Under the pieces are notes generated by a model. The model did no database searches. It was not told where the DNA came from and saw only the letters and a program-made list of their open reading frames with translations. A stretch of DNA of 64,000 bases from Microvirga massiliensis. Lineage in GTDB: Bacteria; Pseudomonadota; Alphaproteobacteria; Rhizobiales; Beijerinckiaceae. The position numbers and the translations under genes were made by a program. Each line of letters starts with the position of its first letter. Positions within the stretch are counted from its first letter, which is position 1. The DNA lies in contig NZ_LN811358.1 of NCBI RefSeq assembly GCF_001006805.1, positions 254,412-318,411 on the forward strand, given 5' to 3'. Positions 16,201 to 25,208 of this stretch are shown here, in pieces.

Positions 16201-17679
16201 TTAATGGCGGGCCAGGAGATCCCGGACAGCGCTGACGAGTTCGTCTTCCGGTACCGAGAACTGAGCCGGCCGAGCGGCCTTCCATTCCTTGTTCGTCGTG
16301 ATGGCGGCTGCAGCCCGGGCGCCCTCGACGAGATCCTTGATCTGAACCTCAGCCCGTGCCCGCTCGTCGGAGCCTTGAATGATCGCGCACGGACTCCGGC
16401 GACGATCCGCATACTTCATCTGAGCCTTCATGCCCGCGGAGCCGAGATAGAGCTCCGCCGGAATCCCGGCAGAGCGCAGGGCCGCGACTATGCGCTGGTA
16501 GGCCGCGATCTCGGAGCGATCCATCACCAGCACAACGACGGGGCCGTTGCGTCCGGCGCCCGACACGATCGGACTGCCGATTGCCTGGAGGGCCGCGAAC
16601 AGCCGGGAAACGCCGATCGAGAAGCCGGTTGCCGGCACTGGTTCGGAGCGGAACCTCCCCACGAGCCCATCATACCGGCCGCCGCCGCCGACTGAACCGA
16701 AGCGGACCGGCTGTCCGTCCTCGGAAGTCACGGTCATCGTGAGCTCGGCCTCGTAGACGGGGCCCGTATAGTATTCGAGGCCCCGTACCACTGACGGGTC
16801 TATCACGACGCGATCCTCGTATCCCGCGGCCGCCACGAGGCTTGCGATCTCTTCGAGCTCTCGCGCGCCTTCCTCGCCTCTCGGCGAGCCGGCCACGACT
16901 TCCCTGAGTGCCGCAGCGGTGGGCGCATTGTCCTGGCGCCGGGCCGACGTGAAGGCGAGGACGCGCGCGATGGCGTCCGGAGAGAGGCCGGCTCCTCTCG
17001 TGAAGTCGCCACTCTCGTCCCGCCGGCCCTCACCGAGGAGGAGACGAACGCCCTCGGGACCCAGGCGATCGAGCTTGTCGATCGAGCGGAGCACGGCAAG
17101 CCGCTGGCCGGCGGCCTCTTCGCCACCGAGCCCGATCGACTCCAGGACGCCGTCGAGCACTTTTCGATTGTTCACCTTGATCACGAAGTCGGCCCGCGGG
17201 ATCCCGACCCGTTCCAGGGTATCGGCGGCCATCATGCAGATTTCCGCATCGGCCGCGACGCTGGCCGCGCCGACCGTGTCCGCATCGAACTGCATGAACT
17301 GCCGGAAGCGCCCCGGGCCGGGCTTCTCGTTGCGGAAGACCCAGCCAGCCCGATAGCTCCGGTAAGGCTTCGGCAATGCATCGAAATTTTCGGCAACGTA
17401 GCGGGCTAGAGGCGCCGTCAGATCATAGCGCAAGCTGAGCCATTGCTCGTCGTCGTCCTGAAAGGAGAAGACCCCCTCGTTGGGGCGATCCTGATCCGGC
17501 AGGAACTTCCCGAGCGCGTCGGTGAACTCGATGAACGGCGTCTCGACGGCCTCGAAGCCGTAGAGCTCGTATGTCTCGCGGATCGCAGCCAGCATCCGCT
17601 CGGTCGCCGCAATCTCTGCCGGTCCACGATCTACGAACCCGCGTGGGATTCGGGCTTTCAGCTTTTCGAATTTTGCCAT
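16201..17679 (-). CDS. hisS: Histidine--tRNA ligase
   Basis: HisRS charges tRNA-His in the cytosol. The 492-residue class II synthetase shows motif 1 to motif 3 features: ETPFIEFTDALGKFL, FRNEKPGPGRFRQFMQFDADTVG, the histidine-binding GLEYYTGPVYE, and GGGGRYDGLVGRF, then an anticodon-binding domain (VVLVMDRSE...AELYLGSAGMKAQMKYADRR). The length exceeds the usual ~430 through an insertion around residues 215-290, a form common in this order. The ATG at 17679 gives the standard MAKFEKLKARIPRGF start; the upstream frame extension is not supported. It lies between fhs upstream and the Lys-rich unknown gene downstream. Confidence 0.96.
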   Translation of the reverse strand: MAKFEKLKARIPRGFVDRGPAEIAATERMLAAIRETYELYGFEAVETPFIEFTDALGKFLPDQDRPNEGVFSFQDDDEQWLSLRYDLTAPLARYVAENFDALPKPYRSYRAGWVFRNEKPGPGRFRQFMQFDADTVGAASVAADAEICMMAADTLERVGIPRADFVIKVNNRKVLDGVLESIGLGGEEAAGQRLAVLRSIDKLDRLGPEGVRLLLGEGRRDESGDFTRGAGLSPDAIARVLAFTSARRQDNAPTAAALREVVAGSPRGEEGARELEEIASLVAAAGYEDRVVIDPSVVRGLEYYTGPVYEAELTMTVTSEDGQPVRFGSVGGGGRYDGLVGRFRSEPVPATGFSIGVSRLFAALQAIGSPIVSGAGRNGPVVVLVMDRSEIAAYQRIVAALRSAGIPAELYLGSAGMKAQMKYADRRRSPCAIIQGSDERARAEVQIKDLVEGARAAAAITTNKEWKAARPAQFSVPEDELVSAVRDLLARH

Positions 17680-17907
17680 GATCGGGCGGGCCTGAGGTAT
17701 CGAGAGTCGAAGTGGCGAGGCAGTGGCTTCTGCCCCGGATGTCTCATGGGCCGCCTCTCTACGCGCCAATGTGCAAAGGCGCCGGGGCGTGCCCAAGGAC
17801 AGAAGCGCTCTATCCTGCAGGGCAGGGCCCGGCAAGCACCTTGTCCCGGCGACCGGATCGCACTCGGTCCAGATTGCATCGATCCGGTCTTGGAACCGTG
17901 GGCTCGA

Positions 17908-19581
17908 TCAGGAGAGGCCCTCGATCCGTCCCTGCCCGTCGACGTGGATCCGCTCCGCTGCCGGCAGGCGCGGGAGGCCCGGCATGGTCATGATGTTTCC
18001 GCAAATCGCCACGACGAAACCGGCCCCCGCCGCCAGGCGTACCTCGCGCACTTCGACGATATGGCCGGAGGGCGCTCCGAGCAGGGACGGGTCGGTCGAG
18101 AACGAGTACTGGGTCTTGGCCATGCAGATTGGCAGATTGCCGAAACCGGCAGCCTCGAAGTCGCGCAATTGTTCCTGGGCGGGGCCGTCGATCGCGATGT
18201 CGGCTGCTCCGTAGATCTCGCGGGCAATGGTGCGGATCTTGTCGGTGAGGGGGAGTGCATCCGGATAGAGAAAGTGGACCGGCTCCGCGGGCTTGTCGCA
18301 GAGCGCCGCGACCCGACGCGCCAGATCAAGGGCGCCTGCGGCGCCTTCGGCCCAGCTCCGGGAGAGGATCGCATCCGTGCCGAGCCGGGACTGGCACAGT
18401 TCCGAGAAGCGCTGCCATTCGGGGGATGTGTCCGATTCGAAGTGATTCACGGCGACGACGACCGGTAATCCGAACCGCCGCATGTTCTCCACATGCCGCT
18501 CGAGGTTCACGAATCCGCGCTCGATCGCATCGGTGTTCTCCCGCGCCAGGTCGGCTCTCGCGACACCGCCGTGCATTTTCAGAGCCCGCAACGTGGCCAC
18601 GACCACGCAGACGGCTGGGGAGAGACCTGCCTGCCGGCACTTGATGTCGATGAACTTCTCGGCTCCGAGATCCGCCCCGAAACCTGCCTCGGTCACGACG
18701 ATGTCGGCGATGCCGAGGGCAGTGCGGGTTGCAATGACTGAGTTGCAGCCATGCGCAATGTTCGCGAAGGGGCCGCCGTGAATGAGTGCGGGCGAACCCT
18801 CCAGGGTCTGGACAAGGTTCGGCTGGAGTGCGTCCAGAAGCAGCGCGCTCATCGCCCCGACCGCCTGCAGATCTCGGGCCGTGACGGGTGTGCGCTCGCG
18901 GGTTCGGGCCACAATCATCCGGCCGAGGCGCCCCTCGAGATCGGCCCGGTCGCGCGAGAGGCAGAGCGCGGCCATGATCTCGGAGGCGACGGTGATGTCG
19001 AAGCCGTCCTGCCGGGAAAAGCCGTTCGGCGGGCCGCCGAGCCCGACCACGACCTCTCTGAGGGCGCGGTCATTGATGTCGAGCACCCGCCGCCACGAGA
19101 CTCTGCGGGAATCGATGTCGAGGCGATTGCCCCAGTAGATGTGATTGTCGATAAGTGCGGCGAGCAGGTTGTGAGCTGTGCTGATGGCATGGAAGTCGCC
19201 CGTGAAATGCAGGTTGATCCGCTCCATCGGCACGACTTGAGACCGCCCGCCTCCCGTTGCACCGCCCTTCTGCCCGAAACAGGGCCCGAGAGACGGCTCG
19301 CGGAGGCAGATCATCGCCCGGCGGCCGATCCGGTTGAGGGCGTCGCCGAGACCGACCGTCATCGTGGTCTTGCCCTCGCCGGCAGGGGTGGGGCTGATCG
19401 CCGAGACCAGCACGAGCTTGCCCGGATCCCGTGCACAGGCCTCCGCAACGAAGTCCCGATGAAGCTTTGCTATGTAGCGGCCGAAAGGCTCCAGTGCGAC
19501 TTCGGGAATCCCTGCCCGGGCCGCAATCTGCACGATGGGCCGCAGGGGTGTTGCGCGGGCGATCTCGATGTCTGTTGTCAT
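17908..19581 (-). CDS. fhs: Formate--tetrahydrofolate ligase
   Basis: The enzyme makes 10-formyl-THF from formate, THF and ATP, feeding C1 units to purine and histidine-related pathways or, in methylotrophs, to assimilation. The 557-residue protein has the expected length and motifs: SAISPTPAGEGKTT (P-loop), REPSLGPCFGQKGGATGGGRSQV, INLHFTGDFHAI, and the C-terminal MTMPGLPRLPA. It is encoded upstream of hisS on the same strand with a 228-base gap that holds no gene. The ATG at 19581 fits the family N-terminus; the ribosome site is weak. The presence of fhs supports an active C1 metabolism but does not prove methylotrophy. Confidence 0.96.
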   Translation of the reverse strand: MTTDIEIARATPLRPIVQIAARAGIPEVALEPFGRYIAKLHRDFVAEACARDPGKLVLVSAISPTPAGEGKTTMTVGLGDALNRIGRRAMICLREPSLGPCFGQKGGATGGGRSQVVPMERINLHFTGDFHAISTAHNLLAALIDNHIYWGNRLDIDSRRVSWRRVLDINDRALREVVVGLGGPPNGFSRQDGFDITVASEIMAALCLSRDRADLEGRLGRMIVARTRERTPVTARDLQAVGAMSALLLDALQPNLVQTLEGSPALIHGGPFANIAHGCNSVIATRTALGIADIVVTEAGFGADLGAEKFIDIKCRQAGLSPAVCVVVATLRALKMHGGVARADLARENTDAIERGFVNLERHVENMRRFGLPVVVAVNHFESDTSPEWQRFSELCQSRLGTDAILSRSWAEGAAGALDLARRVAALCDKPAEPVHFLYPDALPLTDKIRTIAREIYGAADIAIDGPAQEQLRDFEAAGFGNLPICMAKTQYSFSTDPSLLGAPSGHIVEVREVRLAAGAGFVVAICGNIMTMPGLPRLPAAERIHVDGQGRIEGLS

Positions 19582-19702
19582 GAATGCTTGATTCGAAGTG
19601 AACGACGAGGCATCCGGATGGTTCGCTCAACCGCAGGCAACCGTTATCCGGCTGTCAAGCTTTTCGGCTCCAGCTTGATGCCCGTCAAGGAAGCAAGGTT
19701 GG

Positions 19703-19728
19703 GTGAGTGGCATAGTTTGGCCACTCAC
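19703..19728. promoter_or_regulatory. Perfect 9-bp inverted repeat, candidate operator
   Basis: GTGAGTGGC at 19703-19711 is exactly inverted at 19720-19728 with an 8-base spacer. It lies in the divergent gap between fhs and the TPR regulator gene, 38 bases before the latter's ATG. It could be an operator or, in RNA, a hairpin of the leader. No T-run follows, so a terminator is unlikely. Confidence 0.45.
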
Positions 19729-19765
19729 GTTCCCGTGGTTCACCGATTGGGTCGACCTGCGTCGG

Positions 19766-21610
19766 ATGAAACGGTACTCGGGTAGCGGTGCCGGCCACGA
19801 GCGCCTAGTACCGTTCCATCCTCGATCCGCATTCTCCCTCCGGAACTCCTCCTTGACGCCCGAGCATCCGTCACCCACCGAGATCCGGTCTGCGCTGCAG
19901 CGGGTTACGCTGAGCGAAGCGTTTCGCAACACGCCGCAGCTCGTCAGCTTTCTGACCTTCGTGGTCGAGCGGTCGCTGGCGGGTGAGGCGCAGGAGATCA
20001 AGGGCTACACGATCGCGACCCGCGCCCTCGGGCGCCCGCCGGACTTTGACCCGCAAACCGATCCCATCGTTCGCGTCGAGGCCGGACGGCTTCGGCGCGC
20101 CCTGGACCTCTACTATGCGGGGAGCGGCAAGGGCGATCCGGTCAGAATCCGGATCCCGCGAGGCAGCTATGTTCCGCGATTCGAGCGGGCCGAGGAGGCG
20201 AGCGCACCGCCTATTGATGTACCGTCGAAGGAGCCTTTTCGGGAGGAGGCCGGCATACCCGAGATCGGCCCGGCACCTGTGCTGGTCGGGACGGGCATCG
20301 AAGCAGAGCCGACCCAGGCAGGCAAAGCGGGGTGGATGGCGAGATTCCTCCCGGCACGGCGCGGCTTGGCGGCAGCGGCGGCGATCGGGTTTCTCGTCGT
20401 CCTGACCGGCCTGATTGCAGCGGGAGCAGGCCTGATCGAGGTCTTCGTCCGCCAGGAGAATGTGACCTCGGCAACACCCCTGGGCAAGGAGACGCAATCC
20501 ACCCTGGCCGTCGGACCCGTCGAACGAATCGGGTCGAGCAGCATCTCGCCGGAAGCCCTGAGGAGCGCTCTCATCGACGTCCTGGCGCGCTTCGATGAGA
20601 TCGAGGTCATCGATCTCGCGGCCGGGTCCCACCCAGGGAGCCGACGCGGCTATCTCCTGACCGCTACGGTTGGAGATGGGATCGGCGATGCGACCGTGAG
20701 GCTCACCCACCAACCGACCGGGGAGGTGGTCTGGACCCGAACGTTCCACGCCTCCGGCAATACGCAATTCATTCAGACGGAGCTGGCGGGACGGATCGGA
20801 ACGGCCGTTGCACAGCCCTACGGTGTGCTGGAGGCGGACCTGCGGCGGCGTAGCCGGGTCGATGAGCGGACACGCTGCCTGCTGATGGCGCGCGACTACT
20901 GGAGGTCGCCTTCGGCAGAGATGCATGCTCAAGCGCGCGACTGTCTCGAGGCAGTCGTAACGGACGATCCGGGCGCTGCGACCGTTCTTGCGGCTCTGAG
21001 CCTGATCTACCTCGATGAATATCGCACCGAGCGCAATCTGCGCCCGGAACCGCTGGACCGAGCCCTTGCCGCAGCCCGGCGTGCGATCGAGGCCGAGCCC
21101 GAGAGCGCTCAGACCAATTACGCCATGATGGCGGTCCTCTTCGCACGCGGGGATACGGCCCAGGCGCTGGGCATCGGCAGGCATCTCCTCGAACTCAATC
21201 CCCATGACACGAACCTTCTGGCGGAACTCGGCTCCCGGTATGTCCGATTAGGCCGTTATCGGGAGGGCGTTCAGCTGATCGACCGCGCCGCCGAAGCGAA
21301 TCCGGCCTATCCGCCCTGGTACGACTTCTTCCGGTTTCTCGCCGCTTACATGGAAGGCGACTGGCCTGCCGCTAAGGCGGCGGCGGCCCGCATCGTCGAG
21401 CCGGACTACATCCTGGGGCTCGTCGCCAAGATCGCAGTCGCTCAGCAGGAAGGTCGCAAGGACGACGTGAAGGCGCTGGCTGATCGGCTGGTCGGGCTTC
21501 AGCCGGAATATGGGAAAAGCACGAGGAGCGCGCTCGGCCGCTGGAATTTCGCAGAAGAAATTCGTGAGCGGCTCATCCAGATGCTCGATGCCGCGGGCCT
21601 GCCGGCATGA
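19766..21610 (+). CDS. Membrane-anchored one-component regulator with TPR domain
   Basis: The predicted protein of about 614 residues has an N-terminal cytoplasmic DNA-binding-like module (PTEIRSALQRV...FVVERSLAG, then DPIVRVEAGRLRRALDLYY...VRIRIPRGSYVPRF), one transmembrane helix (GLAAAAAIGFLVVLTGLIAAG, near residue 210), and a periplasmic part with TPR-like repeats (DERTRCLLMARDYW, AARRAIEAEPESAQTNYAMMAVLF, YREGVQLIDRAAEANPAYPPWYDFF). This CadC-like arrangement suggests a membrane sensor that binds DNA directly; the family is known from sequence only. The start is uncertain: ATG 19766 lacks a ribosome site, while TTG 19853 has GGAA at good spacing and starts just before the conserved module. 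No target is known. Confidence 0.75.
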   Translation: MKRYSGSGAGHERLVPFHPRSAFSLRNSSLTPEHPSPTEIRSALQRVTLSEAFRNTPQLVSFLTFVVERSLAGEAQEIKGYTIATRALGRPPDFDPQTDPIVRVEAGRLRRALDLYYAGSGKGDPVRIRIPRGSYVPRFERAEEASAPPIDVPSKEPFREEAGIPEIGPAPVLVGTGIEAEPTQAGKAGWMARFLPARRGLAAAAAIGFLVVLTGLIAAGAGLIEVFVRQENVTSATPLGKETQSTLAVGPVERIGSSSISPEALRSALIDVLARFDEIEVIDLAAGSHPGSRRGYLLTATVGDGIGDATVRLTHQPTGEVVWTRTFHASGNTQFIQTELAGRIGTAVAQPYGVLEADLRRRSRVDERTRCLLMARDYWRSPSAEMHAQARDCLEAVVTDDPGAATVLAALSLIYLDEYRTERNLRPEPLDRALAAARRAIEAEPESAQTNYAMMAVLFARGDTAQALGIGRHLLELNPHDTNLLAELGSRYVRLGRYREGVQLIDRAAEANPAYPPWYDFFRFLAAYMEGDWPAAKAAAARIVEPDYILGLVAKIAVAQQEGRKDDVKALADRLVGLQPEYGKSTRSALGRWNFAEEIRERLIQMLDAAGLPA

Positions 21611-21647
21611 GCCGCACCCTCTCGATCCGTTAAGGATTGGTGAAGGT

Positions 21648-21866
21648 TCACCCGGTCATGGCGTGTGCCGTGTAGCCAGCCTTGGTGAGAGCATCGCTCA
21701 GTTCGAGGCTCGAGGCGGTCGTCTCGATCCGCACACGCCCGTGGGCGAGATCGACTTCCACGTCGGCCTTGCTGTCCAAACGGCGAATGACCTTGGTGAC
21801 GGCCTGAACACAGCCGTCGCAGGTCATCCCGTCGACCTGCATCAGAAGATCCTTCCGAAGCTCCAT
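21648..21866 (-). CDS. Heavy-metal-associated (HMA) domain protein, copper chaperone-like
   Basis: This 72-residue soluble protein is a single HMA domain with the metal-binding GMTCDGC motif near residues 13-19 and the usual beta-alpha-beta-beta-alpha-beta pattern (VEVDLAHGRVRIET). CopZ-like proteins carry Cu(I) to P-type ATPases or repressors; no ATPase gene is nearby, so the partner is elsewhere. The start at 21866 is well supported by GGGAG 6 bases upstream. The upstream gap to 22136 (270 bases) separates it from the divergent EAL gene and shows no further gene. Confidence 0.88.
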   Translation of the reverse strand: MELRKDLLMQVDGMTCDGCVQAVTKVIRRLDSKADVEVDLAHGRVRIETTASSLELSDALTKAGYTAHAMTG

Positions 21867-22136
21867 CGTCCACTCCCGAACACGTATTCCCTGATGTCGG
21901 TCGCGAGGTCCGCGCCGGCAAGAGGAGGCTTCGGTCCGCCCGAGACGAGGATTGCGTGGCGGGCTCCGCAAACTTCCAATGATATGCCCGCGGTCGCTGC
22001 TGCATCCCGGGTGGTAGAGCAGAATCGCTTCGGAGGCTTGCAGATGCGGGGCCGGTCGGCGACAAAGAGAACAAGATATTAACTCAGATAATGATTCGCC
22101 CGGATACGGGTTCGAACCACGGGGCGGGGGCATCCG

Positions 22137-23576
22137 ATGGTATCGACGTTTAAGTCGAAGGCTGGCGCTATCCGCCAGCTGCAAGCATGGTCCGTTCCAG
22201 CATCTGCCGGCGGTCTCGTGGGCGCTATGTCGCTCCTGGCCGGAGCGCCACTTGCAATTATTGCGCTTCACGTAACGGCAGGTGCCGGAATTGCATTCTG
22301 TTGGAGCGAGATGCGCAAGCTGAAGCGTGTCGAGCAGAAGTCGTCGCGTGACATCGGAGCGATTGCAAATCGCCTGATTCAGCTCGAGCAGCGAATCGCG
22401 AGAAGTCAGAATGCGACGCTGGATCCCGCGCTCCGCTCGACAGTCGTCGAAGTGACGGGAGAGCTGAGCGTGCTTGGCGGGCTCGTGCGCGACCTTGCTG
22501 ACAGTGTCGCAGCACATGATCGCGACATGGATAAGCTCAAGGAGCGCCTCGCTCAGAAGATTATCGACAAGCCGGAGGCTGCCGAAAAACCGGTTCTGCC
22601 GCGGGAGGTCGCTCCCGCAGCCGAGGCGCCTGTCGATCCGCTGCTGTTACCGCAGACTCGTCGGCTGGTGTCTCTCGCGGAGGCTGATGTCCACCGGATG
22701 GGTGCCATCGTACAGGCTTTCGAGACGGATCGGCTCGAACTGCACCTCCAGCCAATCGTCGCTCTTCCCCAGCGGAAAGTGAGATTTTACGAGGCCTTCG
22801 CCCGGCTGCGCCTGGCGGACGACACAGTTCTCGTCCCGGCAGAATTCATGCCCGTGCTGGAGCGGTTGAGCCGGGTATCCGAGCTCGATCGTCGGATGCT
22901 CGAGAGAGCCATCTCGATCGCGCGGCATCTCGTGTCACGCGGCAGCGAAGCGATCGTCAGCGTGAATCTGTCGTCGCGCTCGATCGAGGAGCCGGGCTTC
23001 CTGAGGAGCGTGGCGCGGATCATCGATGCCGCACCCGATGTGGCCGGCAAGGTCGTCCTCGAACTGCCGCAGCATTGCTGGCGCAGTCTCGATATCGAGA
23101 AGGCCGGCGCTCTCGCGGCCTTGCGCGACAAAGGCGTTCCTTTTGCGCTCGATCATGCGACGGATCTGCGGATCGATCCGATCGCCCTTGCCGATCGAGG
23201 CGTTCGATTCGTGAAGATTGCGGCAGATCTCCTTGCGAATGCCGACCCAAAGAATGGTCTCGACATCGAGCTCGGTGATCTCGCGGCCGTCCTTCGGCGT
23301 GCCGGCATTCAGCTCATCGCGGAGAGAGTCGAACGGGAGGAGGTCGTTCCGGACCTCATCGACCTCGACGTGCCTCTTGCGCAAGGCTTCGTCTTTGCAC
23401 CTCCGCGGGTAGTGCGGTCGGAGGTGTTCCACGCGCACCCCGTCGCGAAAGCGGCGGAGGATACAGTGAAAACGCCCATGGCTGAGCCGAGCGTATCCGT
23501 TGCGGTTCAGGGCAGCCCTGCGTCCGAGTCGGAGGAGCGCAAGCCGTTCCGCGCTTTCCTAAGACGCGCGGTCTGA
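22137..23576 (+). CDS. TipF-like membrane protein with degenerate EAL domain
   Basis: This 479-residue protein has two N-terminal hydrophobic segments (about 18-58), a coiled-coil linker (about 60-140), a Pro/Ala-rich spacer and an EAL domain (about 190-430). EAL is YEAF, the SVNLSS Asn is kept, but the catalytic DDFGTG loop reads DHATDL; the Glu of AERVE and QGFVF remain. Loss of the second Asp argues against phosphodiesterase activity, while c-di-GMP could still bind. Caulobacter TipF, a flagellar assembly factor, has the same layout, and cheY-cheZ lie 1 kb downstream. The flagellar role is inferred from architecture only. The start has weak ribosome-site support. Confidence 0.78.
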   Translation: MVSTFKSKAGAIRQLQAWSVPASAGGLVGAMSLLAGAPLAIIALHVTAGAGIAFCWSEMRKLKRVEQKSSRDIGAIANRLIQLEQRIARSQNATLDPALRSTVVEVTGELSVLGGLVRDLADSVAAHDRDMDKLKERLAQKIIDKPEAAEKPVLPREVAPAAEAPVDPLLLPQTRRLVSLAEADVHRMGAIVQAFETDRLELHLQPIVALPQRKVRFYEAFARLRLADDTVLVPAEFMPVLERLSRVSELDRRMLERAISIARHLVSRGSEAIVSVNLSSRSIEEPGFLRSVARIIDAAPDVAGKVVLELPQHCWRSLDIEKAGALAALRDKGVPFALDHATDLRIDPIALADRGVRFVKIAADLLANADPKNGLDIELGDLAAVLRRAGIQLIAERVEREEVVPDLIDLDVPLAQGFVFAPPRVVRSEVFHAHPVAKAAEDTVKTPMAEPSVSVAVQGSPASESEERKPFRAFLRRAV

Positions 23577-23613
23577 TATAGGCGGCGAACCGCTTGTCCA
23601 CCCGACTTCGAGC

Positions 23614-24504
23614 ATGTCCGCTATTCACAAACAGCCCGTCGCTCTCGTCAGCGGCTTGAAAGCACTCGCTCCCCGTTATGACGTCATCCTGTGCGACGTC
23701 TGGGGCGTTCTGCACGATGGCCTCGTCGCATTCCCGGATGCGAGCGATGCATTGATGCGTTTCCGGTCGGACGGGGGCTGCGTCATTCTCGTCTCCAACG
23801 CCCCGAGGCCGGGTCAGTCCGTTGCCCGGCAGCTCGATCGTCTCGCTGTCCCGCGCCTTGCCTATGATGCGATCGTGACCTCGGGGGACCTCACCCGGCA
23901 GGCCGTGGAGGAGCGCCTCACACAGGTCGTGCACCATCTGGGCCCGCTCCGGGACCGGCCGATCTTCGACGGGCTTTCGGTTCAGTTCGGATCGATCCAG
24001 GAAGCGGACTATGTCGTCTGCTCCGGCTTCGACAATGACGATGAGGAAACGGTCGAGATGTATCGACCGCGCCTCGAAGCGATGCGGCAGCGGGATCTCT
24101 GGATGATCTGCGCGAACCCGGACCTCGTCGTGGAGCGCGGCGACACGCTGATTCCCTGCGCGGGCGCGCTGGCCCTTGCGTATGAGGAGATGGGCGGGGA
24201 GGTCTACTATGCGGGCAAGCCGCACCGGCCTATCTACGAGGCTGCGCTCGCGACCGCTCGGCGCATTTCCGGGGCGGACACCATCCCGGCCGAGCGGATT
24301 CTGGCCGTCGGAGACGCAATGCGGACCGATATCGCGGGGGCTACGGCATTCGGCATCGACGCTCTGCTGGTGGCGCGCGGGATCCACAGTGCGGAACTCG
24401 GGATCGCTGCAGGGCCGCTCGACGAAGCCACGGTGCATTCGTGGCTGGAGCCTCAGGTCCTTCGCCCGAAGGGCGTGATCGATACGCTGGTCTGGGCTGC
24501 ATAG
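23614..24504 (+). CDS. HAD superfamily class IIA sugar-phosphatase-like hydrolase
   Basis: This cytosolic 296-residue phosphatase-like enzyme of the NagD-type HAD-IIA branch (TIGR01459-like) has motif I CDVWGVLHDG with a nucleophilic Asp around 26, motif II VSNAPRP, the Lys of YAGKPHRPIY and motif IV GDAMRTDIAGA. The substrate is unknown. In alphaproteobacteria it commonly precedes ribF and ileS; here a cheY-cheZ pair on the other strand lies between. The ATG at 23614 starts just ahead of the core. The gene begins 37 bases after the EAL gene, so the two may share a transcript. Confidence 0.88.
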   Translation: MSAIHKQPVALVSGLKALAPRYDVILCDVWGVLHDGLVAFPDASDALMRFRSDGGCVILVSNAPRPGQSVARQLDRLAVPRLAYDAIVTSGDLTRQAVEERLTQVVHHLGPLRDRPIFDGLSVQFGSIQEADYVVCSGFDNDDEETVEMYRPRLEAMRQRDLWMICANPDLVVERGDTLIPCAGALALAYEEMGGEVYYAGKPHRPIYEAALATARRISGADTIPAERILAVGDAMRTDIAGATAFGIDALLVARGIHSAELGIAAGPLDEATVHSWLEPQVLRPKGVIDTLVWAA

Positions 24505-24547
24505 GCGCCGGACAGGTTCGGCATCTGTGGGCGGGGATGACGTCCCG

Positions 24548-24580
24548 CTCCGGCACCGCTTCGATCGGTCGATGCCGGAG
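24548..24580. terminator. Hairpin between convergent HAD and cheZ genes
   Basis: CTCCGGCA at 24548-24555 pairs with TGCCGGAG at 24573-24580 around a 17-base loop. It lies in the 86-base gap between converging genes and could serve as a bidirectional terminator, but no T-run is present. Confidence 0.4.
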
Positions 24581-24590
24581 AGCGCTCCCC

Positions 24591-25178
24591 TCAGCTGAAG
24601 AGCTTGTCGATTTCTTCCTGTGCGATCCCGCTGTCCTCGTCCTGTGGCCCGTGCAGGAGAAGGGCCTCGCGCCGGGCATTGCGGAGGAGCGCTTCGGGAT
24701 CGCGCTCGTCCTCGGCATCGCGCGCCCTGACTGCAGAGGCGAAATGGTTGAGGCGCCGCTCCAGTTGAGACAGGGCCTCCGCGACCCGGTTCAGGCGCTG
24801 GCCGGTGATATCCTGGAAGGAGCAGGCCTCGAGGATTTCGATCAGTTTCGATTCAACGAGGCTTCGGTACTGCTCGCCCGGAGCATTGCGGATCGCAAGG
24901 ATCTCCTCGGCTGCGCCCATGATGCGGTGGGTCGCCGAGGCCGTCGTTTTGACGACACCGCCAAGCTCCCGTCCCGCTTCCGGCAGCCTCTCGCGCCAGA
25001 TCTCGTTGGCGCGCAGCGCGTTGATCTCACGCCTAATGTGCTGGAGATAGTCGGCGACTTCCGCGAGTTCCCGAACGAAGGCCCGCACGTCATCCGGTTG
25101 CTGAGCGACGGTCTGTTCCTTGCGTCGCCCGCGGAGTTCGGCACCAAGGCGGCGTGCTGCGGCAAAGGGCATAATCAA
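24591..25178 (-). CDS. cheZ: CheZ-family chemotaxis phosphatase
   Basis: CheZ speeds dephosphorylation of CheY-P. The 195-residue helical protein has the active-site signature ILEACSFQDITGQR, which includes the catalytic Gln and acidic residue, and a C-terminal QEEIDKLFS resembling the CheY-binding tail. It lies 30 bases after cheY on the same strand, so the response regulator and its phosphatase are made together. A TTG at 25178 or ATG at 25172 may be the start; neither has a clear ribosome site. Kinase and receptor genes are not in the window. Confidence 0.88.
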   Translation of the reverse strand: MIMPFAAARRLGAELRGRRKEQTVAQQPDDVRAFVRELAEVADYLQHIRREINALRANEIWRERLPEAGRELGGVVKTTASATHRIMGAAEEILAIRNAPGEQYRSLVESKLIEILEACSFQDITGQRLNRVAEALSQLERRLNHFASAVRARDAEDERDPEALLRNARREALLLHGPQDEDSGIAQEEIDKLFS

Positions 25179-25208
25179 ATGATCGGTATGGAGAAAGGAG
25201 GGTGGGCC

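Noticed and set aside
22100..22136. GGTTCGAACC resembling a tRNA T-loop
   Set aside because: No acceptor stem, anticodon arm or D arm can be formed around it.
23356..24438. 360-residue minus-strand frame opposite the HAD gene
   Set aside because: Antisense shadow of the HAD hydrolase, whose motifs are complete on the plus strand.
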